Shown: piece by piece, positions 38,511-51,556 of the stretch
Layout: each line of letters starts with the position of its first letter
Numbering within the stretch: the first letter of the stretch is position 1
Source: Lithospermum erythrorhizon
Taxonomy: Eukaryota > Streptophyta > Magnoliopsida > Boraginales > Boraginaceae
Direction of reading: 5' to 3'
Assembly (NCBI GenBank): GCA_019722365.1
Contig: JADFUC010001683.1
Location: forward strand, 806,001-870,000
Length of the DNA stretch: 64,000 nucleotides
Notes under the pieces: model-generated
The model's input: the letters and a program-made list of their open reading frames with translations, nothing else
Databases searched by the model: none
What the model was told of the DNA's origin: nothing
Program-made: the position numbers and the translations under genes

Positions 38511-39790
38511 AAACTTAATAAATTAATACTCGATTATTTAATAAACTCTCTAAAATAATATTTTTGGTCGGTCTCGACTCGGGGATGAGGTGCTAAAATA
38601 ATAATTCATATTTTTTTGTTCCTTTATCATTTTTTTATTTGCAATTATCAACTACCGTAGTTTCGATAAATTCAAACTCCCCGATTATTTTTAATAAACT
38701 CTCTAAATAATATTTTTACCGGTCACTATTTGTGGATGATGCATTCGTTTTTTGTTAATTTTCTAATTATCAACTACCGTAAACTCGATAAATTAATACC
38801 TGGCCCCTTTAATAAACTTTCTAAGCATTTATATTTTTTAATACCCCGACTTGTGATAGCTGGCTGTTTTTTTTCCTTTTTTTTGAAACTCGATAAATTA
38901 ATACTTCCTGATTATTTAATAATAAATTCTAAGATAATATTTTCGCCGGTCTCCGACTCAGTGATGTGGTGCTAAATTAATCATTTGTGTTTTTTCCATT
39001 CATTTTTCATTTTTTTATTTCGCACTTACCAACCACCGGTAGGCTCGATAAAATAAATAATTTGTGTTTTTTTTCCATTCATTTTTCATTTTTTTAATTC
39101 CGCCAATTACTAACCACCGTAAGCTCGATAAATTAATACTCCATTCTTTACAAACCATCCGGAGATAATATTTTCTACCGATCCCGACTCGTGGATGTAG
39201 GCACATTCATGTTTTTTTCTGCTCTCTTTTTTTTTCAATTATGAACTACTATAAACTCGATAAATTAATACTCCGATTCTTTTTAATAATAAACTTTCTA
39301 AGATAATATTTGTTTGGCCATTCCACTGGATAAGTGTGCTTGGTATTTTTTATTTTTTTACAATTATCATCTACAATAGAAGCTCGATAAATTAATTATC
39401 GATTATTTAATAAACTCTCTAATATAATATTTTTAGCCGGTCCCGACTCGGGGATAGGGTGCTAAATTAATAATGCATACTTGTTTCATTCCTTTTTCAT
39501 TTTAGCTCGATAAATTAATACTGATTGAAATGGCCATATGCGGGGGTTTGGATTTTTTTTTTCAATTACTAACTACGCAGAAATTGATAAATTAATACTG
39601 ATTATTTAATAAACTCTCAAGATAATAAGCATTCCACTGGATAGTTGCTAAATTAATAATTGTGTTTTTTTCTGCTCCATTTTTTGCAATTATTAAATAC
39701 ATACGTATAAATTTGATAAATTAATACTGATTATTTAATAAACTCTCTAATAATATTTTTGCTACCCGACTTTATGATAAAAGGCTAAAT
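38511..39790. repeat. degenerate tandem array, about 11 units
   Basis: CTCGATAAATTAATAC or a variant recurs at about 38516, 38665, 38787, 38891, 39047, 39127, 39259, 39386, 39509, 39586 and 39715 (spacing 77-156 bp). Each unit tends to run GATTATTTAATAAACTCTCT, AATAATATTTTT, CCGGTCCCGACTCGGGGAT, GTGCTAAATTAATAAT and CAATTATCAACTACCGTA. The 20-mer TAATAAACTCTCTAAATAAT (38692-38711) is also in the element at 50.2 kb. This matches, from memory, the repeated ends of plant Emigrant/Lemi-type (pogo-like) elements. No coding frame is present. Confidence 0.8.
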
Positions 39791-40286
39791 TAATAATTCG
39801 CTAAAATTATAAAGATAATATATTTTGATAATTCAGCTAAGTTTAAGCTAACTCAAACTTTAACGGGAATCCACTTTTTGTCACTAAACAAGAATAAGCC
39901 ACATGATTACTAATTATCATAACGATCATTATTTTGCAAATCTCATATCTGTATTTAAGATTAAATCCTTTTAAAGTTCATGAATTATATGTGCTAACTA
40001 TTACAAAACTATCACCCATCGTTAATCAATATTATAATAAAGTCTCGTATTTAGATTAACAATCGACTACCGTTGGGCTTAGTTACTTATAATAATAAGA
40101 TAAGGATCATGCCAGCCCAATTATAATAATATCATTTAATTGGATAAAATATTTATTCGGAGAATGAGATGTACATTTGGGCTCGTTAACAAACCAAGAG
40201 AGCTATATGGGTATAGAGGCCCAGTTGAGACTCCAATAAAGCTTGAAAAGAAGACAACATTTGTAGTTGATTTTAGAGGAGTCATA
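39791..40286. other. intergenic, upstream of the aminopeptidase gene
   Basis: Presumed promoter and leader. An in-frame ATG at 40164 would lengthen the aminopeptidase by 41 residues. I prefer 40287 because the family usually starts only a few residues before the [16 protein letters not shown] block. Confidence 0.55.
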
Positions 40287-43200
40287 ATGGCAAATTCAGT
40301 GGCGACAGATCTTGTTGACTTCCTCAACGCTTCCCCTACTGCTTTCCATGCAGTTGGTAAATTACACTTTTTTTAAATCTGTCCCAAAATGATTGTCACG
40401 TTTCGAATTTTGATAATCGCCGTATACTAAGATTATTTCTAATTATTATTTTTTAGATTATATCAAGTTGTATATAAAACGAAGAAAGTTTGATATATTA
40501 CAAAAATGCCACCTTTTATGTTAATGATTGAGATTAGAATTTTAAAGGATTAGTTAGATTAGAACTTGAGAGGATAAGTAGTTTACTATTAAAATGATAA
40601 TTTTGATCGAAAGTTCTGTCTTTGCGAAGTTGTTGAGTTTTATCATTAAAAAGCAAAGTTTTAACAATTTTTGATATGGAGGAGTGTGTGTTTATGTTGG
40701 TCTCTTTGATTTTTATCTATTTCAACTATTTTCACTCAATTATGTTCAAATAAAGACAAAAAATGAATATAAGTAACGAGTTTGATCGTTCTTGATTCTT
40801 TTATGTGTAAAGCTTTCATTTTTATGCATCTTATTCTTTGATTTTATTGTGTTGGATTAATTTGTTGTGGTTCTTCGATTAGAGGAAGCCAAAAATAGAT
40901 TGAAGAGTGCAGGATATGAGCATATATCTGAAAGAGATGATTGGGAATTGGAGGCTGGCAACAAGTATTTCTTCACTAGGAACCACTCCACCATTGTTGC
41001 TTTTGCAATTGGTCAAAAGTAAGCTGTAGTTTTGTTTATTTCATGTGACACTTACTTGGTCAATTCGGAAACAGCCTTGTTGTTATCACATGGTAAGGTT
41101 GCACACTATCCGACCCCCCAAATCCCAATACCCTGCTGAGGCAGGAGCCTTTTCAGCTGCATCAGGGCATGTTAATGTTAATGTTCTATGTTCGCCATTT
41201 GAAACACTTTCCACATGCATGTTTTGTAACAGCTACGGAGTATTTACCTTAGCATTGTTTGGAGTTTTAAGAGTCAAAGAACACTATTTCTATGAAACTT
41301 CTGCTGTTCACTGATTTAGCTAACTATTCTGTAGATACGCTCCTGGAAATGGATTCTTTATAGTTGGTGCACATACTGACAGCCCCTGTTTGAAACTAAA
41401 ACCTGTTTCAAAGGTACTTTTGTGAATTATGTAATTTATCCGGATCACATATTGTTTTAGAAGGGAGTACAAGCAATTCTTCATGCTAAAATCTTAAACT
41501 TCATTGTCGAGTTTAGGTATCAAAATGTGGTTATCTGCAAGTTGGAGTGCAAACATATGGAGGTGGTTTGTGGCATACATGGTTTGATAGAGACTTAACA
41601 ATTGCCGGGCGCATAATTACAAAAGATCAGAAAGATGGTTCCGAGTCCTTCTCTCATCGGCTGGTTAGAATCAAGGAGCCCATCATGAGAATACCAACTC
41701 TTGCAATCCACTTGGATAGGTAACATAAACCATGATCCTTTAATATTCTTGTTTGGAGTACTAAATATATACTCTCTCCGACTCATTTTAATTAATGTTA
41801 AGTCTTTTCAAGGTGAAGGTTGAAGTACTTTAAAATGACTTGGAGGGAGTATGACTTTTTTAGGATTAGTAATAATTGTTGTTGTGGACAGGAATATTAG
41901 TACTGATGGATTCAAGGTGAACACACAAAGTCATCTAGCTCCTCTATTAGCTACAGCAATTAAGGTAATTGCAAGGTGTTCTGTTTGTGAGTTTATGGCA
42001 AAAACATCTTCCTCAAGATTTTGAATGAAACATATTTGTTCAAGCCATCTAGAAACTCAAACTTAGGCAGGTCTGCACTATACTGGACTTTGTATGCCTT
42101 TGTAGGGAGTAAAAGATTGTCTTTTTAATAACTTGGGTCAATAACATCAGTGGTTCTATGGTCAAAGCTTCACCTCGTAAACCAATCATGACAAATTGAA
42201 AAAAAATTGTTTGGAGTACTTCACTTTTAATTGCTCAATATTTTATGTTAATCGTACGAGTACCTACTTTATATGACAAGAATTTATGACATTGTGAAAG
42301 TATTTTTAAATAGATATTTAATAGGTCATCTTGGAAGTTCTCAATTACATTCAATTTTCATGAACAATATTCTTCTTTGCTAGCACAGGCTGAGCTCAAT
42401 AAGGAAACTGCTAAAAATGATTATACAGAAGATGGGAACACCAAAGAAAGAAAGGACTCTGCCTACAAAAAACACCATCCTATTCTTCTGCAAGTGAGTT
42501 TCTGGACCAAATTTAAAGTAATTTCTTATCATGCCAGGTTCAGAACATGCCACTTCGTAAGGTTTGGGCACTATATGATATGGTTAAATGTCTTCTTTCC
42601 TTGTTTCCAGCTTCTTGCTGATGAGGCTGGCTGTGAACCTGAGGACATATGCGACTTCGAGTTGCAGACATGTGATACCCAACCAAGTACTATTGCCGGT
42701 GCAATGAAGGAATTTATTTTCTCAGGAAGACTTGATAATCTTTGCATGTCTTTTTGCTCTTTGAAGGTAGTCAAACTCACTCTATGCTTGTAAGCAAGTT
42801 CAAAGTACTCTACTTCATAGTAATTTCTTTCAATATATTGTTCTCTTTAAGTAGGAACTACATAACTATTTGCAATGACGTATTTTCTTCTTGATTAAGA
42901 ACAAAACGCCTATCTACTTTTATGCATAATATATTATTTGATAAGCATTTATTGTTTGTCTTTTTCAGTTTACATTGCTGATCTGCTGTTTAACTTTTCT
43001 ATGATGTAGTCAGCCATGACCTTGATTGTATGTCTTTGAATCTTTGATTTCTGAATCTTAAAAGCCGAAAGTTTGAACTCAGACAATTCCTTGATTTTAT
43101 ATGGGCAAATGAGTCCTGGACATTAACTATTCTTCAATCTGTTCTTCTTTGATTATGACCATAAAAAAGCTTTGAAAAATTTAGAAAGGTACATTCTACC

Positions 43201-45272
43201 AGTTGGTACTGTAAAAGTTAATTTATCAGATCCAAATTTTATCAAACGTACCCATTCCAAGGATATCTGTAATTAATTTTGTGTGCTGATGTTTATTGTA
43301 TATTTTCTGGTACGTTGCCATGCTTTCTTTCTTGATAAATTTAGTAAAATTCCATCTTATTAAACCAATTGGCTATGTTATCATGATATTCTCTCCTGAT
43401 CCATCTAGTATGAACATCTAAACATGGGTGTGTTTCCTCACGATTGTACTTGTCCAAGCATATCATTTTGCAATTTGACATTATCTTACCTGAAATTTTG
43501 TTCATAGATGAAACTCATTTCTTATGAATTTATGTATTCTTTGATGAACGTGTTGATTTAGGGGCAATTGATAGTAATTCTCTTACTGCTTCGAGACCAG
43601 TCTTGCGATGAGACCTAAGGACGGTTGCTTAAAAGATCAGCGAAGAAGTTGGATCTAATTCAGCACAAGGAGCTGGATCTCCTGTCACATTGGATGCTCT
43701 ATCACGAATCACAAGTGCCTTTGGTGAAGATTCAAAGGTACCCCTAACTAAAGCTAACAAACAGTACCATTTTGCACCTCCTTTAGGAATATAAATCTAA
43801 CTAGAGCCAATAAATTAGGCATAAAATATAGTCAGGGCTAATTTATTCAGTAAATGTTAATGAGCCGAGCTCAACCGAGCGAATGTTTATGCTACCATTT
43901 AGCTAACTCAGTTTTATGCTGAGGAATGTTTATGCTACCATTTAGCTATTTTATTCAGTAAATGTTTGGTGACCGAGCGGAGCCAAAAATTCTCCAGCTC
44001 GGGCTCGGCTCGGCTCGATAACATCTCTAAGCACAACTCTCCTCCATCTGCATTTGTATAATCCCTCGGAAATTTAGGCCAATAAACTCCTAAGTCTCTA
44101 TTTTTCTGTCTCGTCATCTTTCATGCAGTAGCTTAGTGCACTTAATGAATTAGTAGGGGCACATGCTTCACTAATAAACCAATATGATCACTACGCTTCT
44201 GCCCACTGTTGATGAGAAATTATTAAGAATCTCGGATGAATATAACATCTTAAACTATTTTTTTTTTCTATCATATGATCATGTGGACCTGCTTAAACAA
44301 TGACAAAAGTTTTATCTGGTCTGGCATACGTATTTATGTTTTGAAATCTAACTGTGACAAAGTTGCTTCAAAAAGCAATCCAGAAGAGCTTTCTTGTATC
44401 TGCTGACATGGCTCATGCCTTACACCCTAATTACATGGTATGTGCATTTTGTTGCTCTTGTTAACTCTCTAATTGCCCTTTTATTGGTAATTTTACTAAT
44501 CAAGTAGTATTCTTTGATTTCTCTCAGGATAGACATGAAGAGAACCACCAACCCAAGATGCACTGTGGACTTGCTATCAAACATAATGCCAATCAGCGTT
44601 ATGCAACTAATGCTGTCACTTCGTTCTTATTCAAAGAGATTGCGACCAAGCACGATATTCCTGTCCAGGTTCGACTCTTAACATTCAAAGATCCTGAATT
44701 GCTACTTTAGGAAAGAATTCATCTGTGGTAGCTGTTACCATCTTATCCTTCTCCTTTTTTGTTGCTGAAGTGATTAGTGGAACCATCATCCCTAATAAAA
44801 AAAAACAAAAAGTAGGTTGTAGAAGCCCCTAGTATGAATTGGATCCAAGTACAAGATCCTTCTATTATGAAAATAGTTTCAAACCAAAGCAGAGGCTGAG
44901 TAAAAGAGAAACAACCCCACCCCCACACACACCCAAAATTTAGCCATTGAAGAGGACACGATTATTCCAAGTTCATTTCTGAAAATCTATAGTTGTTTAA
45001 CGAGTGTTATGCAATCAAAATCTTAGTATTAATCAGAATATTCCTGGCAGGACTTTGTGGTTCGTAATGACATGGGTTGTGGTTCAACCATTGGTCCCAT
45101 TTTGGCAAGTGGGGTTGGAATTCGGACAGTGGATATTGGGGCGCCTCAACTCTCGATGCACAGCATTAGAGAAATGTGTGCTGTGGATGATGTGAAGTAT
45201 TCTTATGATCACTTCAAGGCTTTTTACGAGGAATTCTCCCATCTTGACGCAAAACTAATTGTAGATATCTAA
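40287..45272 (+). CDS. DAP: aspartyl aminopeptidase (M18), one internal exon damaged
   Basis: Exons: 40287-40356, 40883-41018, 41335-41413, 41517-41719, 41892-41964, 42389-42493, 42611-42766, a broken exon about 43562-43737, 44363-44437, 44528-44668 and 45051-45272. It is a cytosolic metallopeptidase that removes N-terminal Asp/Glu. Landmarks: [29 protein letters not shown] (metal His/Asp), [24 protein letters not shown] (metal Asp), [14 protein letters not shown] (catalytic and metal Glu), [30 protein letters not shown] and [10 protein letters not shown] (metal His). The intact exons all join in phase. The exon carrying EEVGS does not: its first half keeps only nucleotide-level similarity, with a TAA in GTTGCTTAAAAG where the family reads V-A-L-F-D-(H/N)-EE. 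So the gene is either newly broken or the sequence is wrong there. Confidence 0.85.
41091..41183 (+). mobile_element. SINE-like retroposon tail in an aminopeptidase intron
   Basis: TGGTAAGGTTGCACAC, CCGACCCCCCAAATCCCAAT, GGCAGGAGCCTTTTCAGC and CATCAGGGCATGTTAATGTT occur in the order seen in the copies at 27.1 and 36.1 kb. No target duplication was found. A TACGGAGTA word lies 50 bp downstream. Confidence 0.6.
41772..41849. mobile_element. 78-bp Stowaway-type MITE remnant
   Basis: TA-CTCTCTCCGACTCATTTTAA at the left and TTAAAATGACTTGGAGGGAG-TA at the right are inverted, and TA flanks both. The element is almost only terminal repeat, so it is an internally deleted MITE. It sits in an aminopeptidase intron. 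Confidence 0.75.
43846..44022. repeat. nested direct repeats and a GCTCG-rich tract
   Basis: TTTATTCAGTAAATGTT occurs at about 43844 and 43950. GAATGTTTATGCTACCATTT occurs at about 43880 and 43923, each time followed by AGCTA. CTCGGGCTCGGCTCGGCTCG ends the tract near 44018. The region follows directly on the damaged exon. Confidence 0.75.
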
Positions 45273-48200
45273 ACACCTTTAGCTTATAGGAGATCTTAAA
45301 CAGTTATGGGGCATGCTGAGGGTACAAAGGCCATGTAATGTTATTGCATGTCAAGGTAATAAATGGATTCCCTGTCGATGTGATGTATTCGCAATTTAGA
45401 GGTTAAAGCTCGAAGATGGCAGAACGTGTCTTTTGAAAGAAATGCTTTATGCATTTTGCAAAAGCTTCACTTTGATCATGTTTTGCATTGCTTAAATTTG
45501 GTTAGCTGCCTTTATTTTTGTGGAATATTGACATGGTTTAGTTTTGGAAGCATGGCATGGTTTCCTATCCAGATCTCTTCTGTCATCTTCTTGGTTCATG
45601 CAGAGTTACTGCTCTCTAGTGTTTAATGTTTCTTCTTTCTTGAAACCATTTTTCTCCTGATTCACATAATTAGCTCATATATCTCCTTTCTATCACAACA
45701 AGGTTAGCAAAATATAATTGAACAATTACTTACGGATTATATTGATTATATATTCTCTACTTTGACATAAATTAATATATTAAAATAAATTTCATTACAT
45801 TATTTACGCCGCATCTACTGAGTTTTCAACGCATTAACATAATATAATTATCTACATTGATACCGTGGAGTACTAAAAAGTCAAAAAAACTCTAAAATTT
45901 GAGATTAAAACAAAAAATCGACTTTCGACTTCAACTTTGTCTAGAATTTGTTGTTTGCACAGATTAGCTTTTTATCTCATTGATTCTTTTTCCTTTATAA
46001 CCTGAAAGAGAGTAGTTAAATAAAAGACAGATATACAATAACATGTTCAATCAATTCAATGTAAAAGACGTAACATTGGCGTTAAAACGTTTGTGTTATG
46101 GATGATATGTGAAGGTCTTTTTCTGTTCTTTTTTTCCTTCCTTTTTACAAGGTGAAGATCTAGTCACTAGTGGATGATCAAAGATTATAAAAGTGTATGT
46201 CTAGGTGAAAAAAATTACAAGTGGGCATACTAGTTCCACATAAATATAATTTTCATATACTTCCACAAGTTATAATATTAATTATAAAAAGAAAGTAAAC
46301 ACTTTCTATTATCTCATGTTATAATATATAGTCAACATTAATTAGAATATAGACGATACACTGCATTTGATTTTGGTTGAAGGAGTAAACTACTATAAAA
46401 AACGTCTACCCATCATGATTTTATGTGAGTTGATGAGGGTTCTAGCTTAATCAACTCAATTGCTACAAGCCTATAAAATAATAAATCTTCAAATAATGAT
46501 CAATTGTTATTTTTGAATGTTCATTTTGCAGATAAAGTTTGTAGTTAATTTTGCAAATAAACAGTGGCATTCTTAAAAATTCCCCAAAAATGATTATAGA
46601 GGACTTTTAATCCCCAAAATACTAGTTACTTTTGTAATGACAGTTGGAATAATATTATTATTAACTCATACTTCCCTTCTTGTTACAACTCTCTATAACA
46701 TGGTAACTTTTTTTTATTACTCTAAATTGTATATAACCTAATTTAACAAAGTATTCATAAAAATACGACTACGACTTATGACCTCCTTATTTGATAAGAA
46801 GTCATGACCCATACTTTGTCTAATCAAATTCCATGTTGATTTTTTCTTCACTAATTCATTTGACATTTCTTTTGTTGGTGTTGGTATAGTCTATGGACTA
46901 TATAATAATACTCGTAGGCCAGTGTCGAAAAGCAAAATAATACAGTAAAAAATAAAAATGGCGAGACATCTATGTATTGCATTTAATTTGTTTGAAATAT
47001 ACTAAGGAAGTATTTGTCACTCTTTATTTTGCACGATGTGACATGAATTGCGTGAATCATTTGTTAATTGCATGCAAGTGTGCAAGCAACAAGCAAGTCA
47101 TCGTATAATATTGAAGGTTGGGTTAAAAGTATTGAATTAATTTTGATGAAATATTTTATTACTGATGAGGAGGTAATCATATGTAAATAACTAGTTCTAT
47201 AATATATTGCAAAATTATCAAAATCAAGGAAGATCATCGTCTCTTTAGTTCTAATCGCTTAAATTCCATCCATTATTTTAAAAAAAAATGATTATAACTT
47301 TAATGTATGGTTAATGCTTTTTAGACTCAAAAGTGAAAGCTGCTGTGATTTAATATTAAATGTCTGTAAGGATAAATCTAGTGTTGAAGTTTGTTACTCC
47401 AAGCCGAGGAAGTGCAGTTTTATCCTCAAGCAGGCGACATCGACCTCACGCTGCTGTCTTTGTGTTTATGTTCAAAGAGAGATGATTCGCTTGTCGCTTC
47501 AACCGAGCTCATCGACAACACCAATTTACGCGTTCTATTTAGCCCGCCGCACAAGTGAATATAACGAAGAACGAGTATCGCCCTCACAAATTCCAATATA
47601 CTAAATATTGCGCTCTTTCTTTTAATCCCAATTAACTAATAATTAAATAGTAAATCTTTATCTAGACTACTTAACTAAATCGACTAAGCAATTGAAATTA
47701 GCTAATACTAACTGAATGCAAAAGTAGTGGATTGTACTTGGCTATTCAAGTATAAATGTGGCACATGATTAATCGGATCGTCAGGGATTCAATTTAACTA
47801 AGAGTGTTACTTCTATTAGTTCATAACAAAAGCATTCCTATACAATCGATATTACTTCCTCGGCTAACACCACCAAAGTTTCCCAAACTAACCATATCTC
47901 TATGATAGCTTAAAATAAGAGATCTTTTAAATAACTTATGCTTATTAAATTGCACATGGCATTACCTATATCTCAAGGAAACAAAACATGCTCGATTTAT
48001 TAATTGCAGTCGACAACCCTATTTCAAAGAATTAATCACTTATAATGAACGACTTAATATCGATATCAAGATATTAAATACTAATTATGCACAATAATCG
48101 ACTATGAAACCGAAACAAATTAACTCCAAGAAAATCAAATCATCCCATCCAACTACATCATGGTCCCGACTAATAATAAAATTAGTTCGCTAATAAAAGA

Positions 48201-50160
48201 CAATTAAATACATGAAATTAATGGTATCTCATCCTTAATAATAAAAATAACTTGAATTAAAAAATATTCAAAACCAATTAAAAGTAATCAACTTCAACTT
48301 CGCCAAGCTACCAAAAGCTCCGGGACAACTTTGATTTACTTCTTCGGAATTGAGATCCCTTTTTACTTTTACTTTCCTCTTTTTATAGTGCTTCATACCT
48401 AATAGCTGACACTAATCCCTTATTCTCTTTGATCACGACTCATGTAACTCTAGCCTCGACCGGTCATATCTTCACTCCGCCCGACTCTTCACTTAACCCA
48501 TAATTGCCTAAACTCAGATAAAAACGAAAAACAAGCAAATTATGGATGGATTAAGGTAAAAATAACATCGCCTAATACGTAATTAGGGCCTCAAACACTA
48601 TATAATAAACACTTATCGGGCTTACGCCGATCATGTTTTCCACAATTCCACAAAGAGACTACAACACGCAATTTTGGTTAAAGTTTCTTACTATATATCT
48701 TACATAAGTAATAATAATAATAATATATTCTATCTAAGTGTTTCACATATCCATTTAAAATATGAAGTTACTAATATATTCTCTATCGAAGATACTTTGT
48801 AGTTATGCGTATTTGGTCAATGAGAGCACTTCACAAAAGCAACACAAATATGGTGTGTTTGCTGTGTTCTTCTTGTCTCTCCACATATGCAAATGAGCTT
48901 GCTCATTTGGTGGATATATTACAAAAGCAATAAGGACAAGATCATCTCACAGCGATACCATAAGATCGGTTAGTACATAATATTTCGTATAAATTGTTTA
49001 TTAGATAGTTCCATGTTAGTATAAATATTTCCGATACTAACTAAGATTATTGAAGTAATATAAGAATCATTGGGTGTCAAGGCCATCTATACCAAGAATG
49101 AATATATATATGGACATGGATTCGTTACTTGTGCACATTCCACACCCATAAAGACGAGTCGATTTGGTGCATAAAATCAGTATTCATCTGATTATTAACA
49201 CAAGATATTACCTTATTTTTATTATCTCTTATGAATTTTATTTTAGCGCATAGTACCTATATCAACTAGTTAAACAAAGTAGTTCCAAGCGAAGAAGTCG
49301 AGCGAACTATCAAGCAATGGAGGTATATTTGAACTTTTTTTCTAGCAACAATCATTTAAATAGTATTACATGCAAATTATAATTTTATTTTTAACGATTC
49401 TATCCAAAGGCCCAAAAACAACATCCGCTAGAGACTACTATGGATTTTATGTCCTGCTTGTTTATGGAGATATTTTAGAATCTGAACTACCACTCTTTTT
49501 TGGGAGTGTAAGTCATTTTAAATATGACGTTGATACTAATTAAAAGTCAAAGTTATGGGAAGTATATATAATTTGTTCTTTAATTTTTCAAGATCCTCGA
49601 TGTATCGTTGCGATAGTTTTCAAGGGATGTTAGAATTACCATGTTCAACATCGACAAGGTTATCTATACAAATGATACTTCAAGACCATTATGTGAGGCT
49701 AAGAGTTTCACTGATGTGTCGCAAGATTAGCTTAGCTCAGCATTGTGTATGAAATTATTAGTTTTGTTAGATATTGAGACATGTCTATTTAAATATATTT
49801 CTCACTCGATATACGCTTTATTAAACGTGATTAGCTTAAGACATTTTGACTTGACGTACGCTTCTACAAAACATATGTTTATAGTTCTAGCTACATTAGC
49901 TAATGCTTGATTTTATCTACGCGAGATATTAATTTATTTAACTTGAACGAATTTATGTTTTGTGACATTAGTAATTTTTAGGTATACTAGTAGCATGATC
50001 TAAGGCTGCATTCTTCGAAGCTTTTTTCCCCACGAATTTCATTGTTATACTATGCAACAACCATTATTGTTAGCTTTGTTGCATTTCAGATATTTATTAT
50101 TTTGGAATTATTTTTTTGCCTTTATAAAATTTAAGTATCATCCCTTAACTTTTTCCAACA
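45273..50160. other. gene-poor intergenic DNA
   Basis: About 4.9 kb after the aminopeptidase. None of its open frames (47314-47604 and 49555-49752 are the longest) shows a motif I can support. The stretch 47.7-48.6 kb has a more even base composition, with phrases such as CATCCCATCCAACTACATCA, and looks like non-coding transposon DNA, perhaps a decayed retroelement. I could not find its ends. Confidence 0.5.
48890..48909. repeat. perfect 9-bp palindrome
   Basis: CAAATGAGC, TT, GCTCATTTG: two exact 9-nt arms around a 2-nt centre in otherwise plain AT-rich DNA. Confidence 0.8.
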
Positions 50161-50162
50161 TA

Positions 50163-51556
50163 CGTAAAAACTCTATAAATCAATACTGACAAATTAATAA
50201 ACTCTCTAAATAATAAATTATTCCCATTCCGATTTTAATTGGGCTAGTACCCCCCAAAAACGATAAAATAATAAGATAATAATTTTTTGAAAAATCTTTT
50301 ATAATATGTCCCAAGAAATCATTAATTAATACTTTGGTGAAATTGAAAAAATTATTATTATAACTCTAATGAAAATATTTATAGTTGTTTGTTTTCTTTT
50401 AAAGTATAAAATTAATGAAAATACTTATGTTAATAATACTAAACTTAATATTCAAGAATTACTATAACTATTATGAAAATAATCAAGTTACTATTTCCTT
50501 ACGATCTTCTACGCTATCTACACCATTAGTTATTCAACACTCTCTTTTCAATTTTCAATATTCCACATCATCTTCTCTCTTACACATAATAATTCAACAA
50601 CCATTCAACTTTTACACTCCACAACGTTTTGTTTTAATAAAATTCAACACCCTACCCCACCACTTTTATATATATTATATTCCCCTTGCTTATCATATTC
50701 TTTATTTTTATGATTAAATAAGTATAAAAATTATCGCTTATAATTAAATAATAATAATTAACACTTAAATAAATTATTTTGACATTTTTTAAAAAATAAA
50801 ATTTATACAAATATTTTTAATCTCATATTCCTAATTAATTTTTTATTTCCAAATAAATAAAACAAATAAGATAGATATAATAATGATTAAACAAAGAAAA
50901 AGTTTACAAAACAACAACAAATGCTACAATAAACAAAGACGCAATACTACTAATGAAATACAAATAATCACATTGTACAATATAATCGACGACACTATAC
51001 TCAAACTCTGAAAAGACATAATAAAAAAAATATAAAGAAAAAACTCTGCTTATAAAGAAGTAGAAAATGAACCACATTTCTATTTATAAAGTAAAAAAAT
51101 GATTAATTTTGATTATTCTTTTTCATAAAAAAATTATGTTATTATGAAATAATTGATATGAAATAATTGTGGCATGACAAAAAATTAACAAATCTCAATC
51201 ATCAATGCTATGTCCACTTTCTACAAAAAAGATCAACAAAATCAAACTAAATCATTAATGCACCTGGGCTCCCACACCATTCAACATTGTCAACGTATTT
51301 CAATAGCACTAATCCACCTGTATTCAACACCCCTATCAGACTACCCATAATATTTCTACTATACTCGATATCTTCCTGACGCATTCTAACACATTTCATT
51401 AGATCAATCTCAATAAATTCAAGAAGTTCATTAAACGTACATGTCTTCATGTTATTAAAATTCTTTAAATTATTAATTTATTGTTAAATTAATAACTATC
51501 TAAATTAATAAATTTCGTCGATCCCAACGCTATTAATTTATAGAGCTTTTTTATTG
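50163..51556. mobile_element. 1.4-kb Emigrant/Lemi-like (pogo-type) DNA transposon
   Basis: Left end: TA|CGTAAAAACTCTATAAATCA. Right end on the other strand: TA|CAATAAAAAAGCTCTATAAA. Both lead into TTAATA-rich subterminal repeats (AATTAATAAACTCTCTAAAT on the left, AATTAATAACTATCTAAATT on the right). TA lies on both sides, at 50161-50162 and 51557-51558, as expected for Tc1/mariner-superfamily insertion. The ends resemble, from memory, the CAGTAAAACCTCTATAAATT ends of plant Emigrant elements. Inside, a minus-strand frame at 51450-51247 (67 residues: FNELLEFIEIDL, SLIGVLNTGGLVLL) starts about 100 bp in from the right end. I cannot tell whether it is a transposase remnant, a captured piece or chance. 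Confidence 0.75.

Noticed and set aside
47314..47604. 96-residue open frame, plus strand
   Set aside because: No motif, mixed composition, starts with a non-ATG codon and sits in repeat-like DNA; I do not support it as a gene.
49555..49752. 65-residue open frame, plus strand
   Set aside because: No domain, no neighbouring exon with compatible splice sites.
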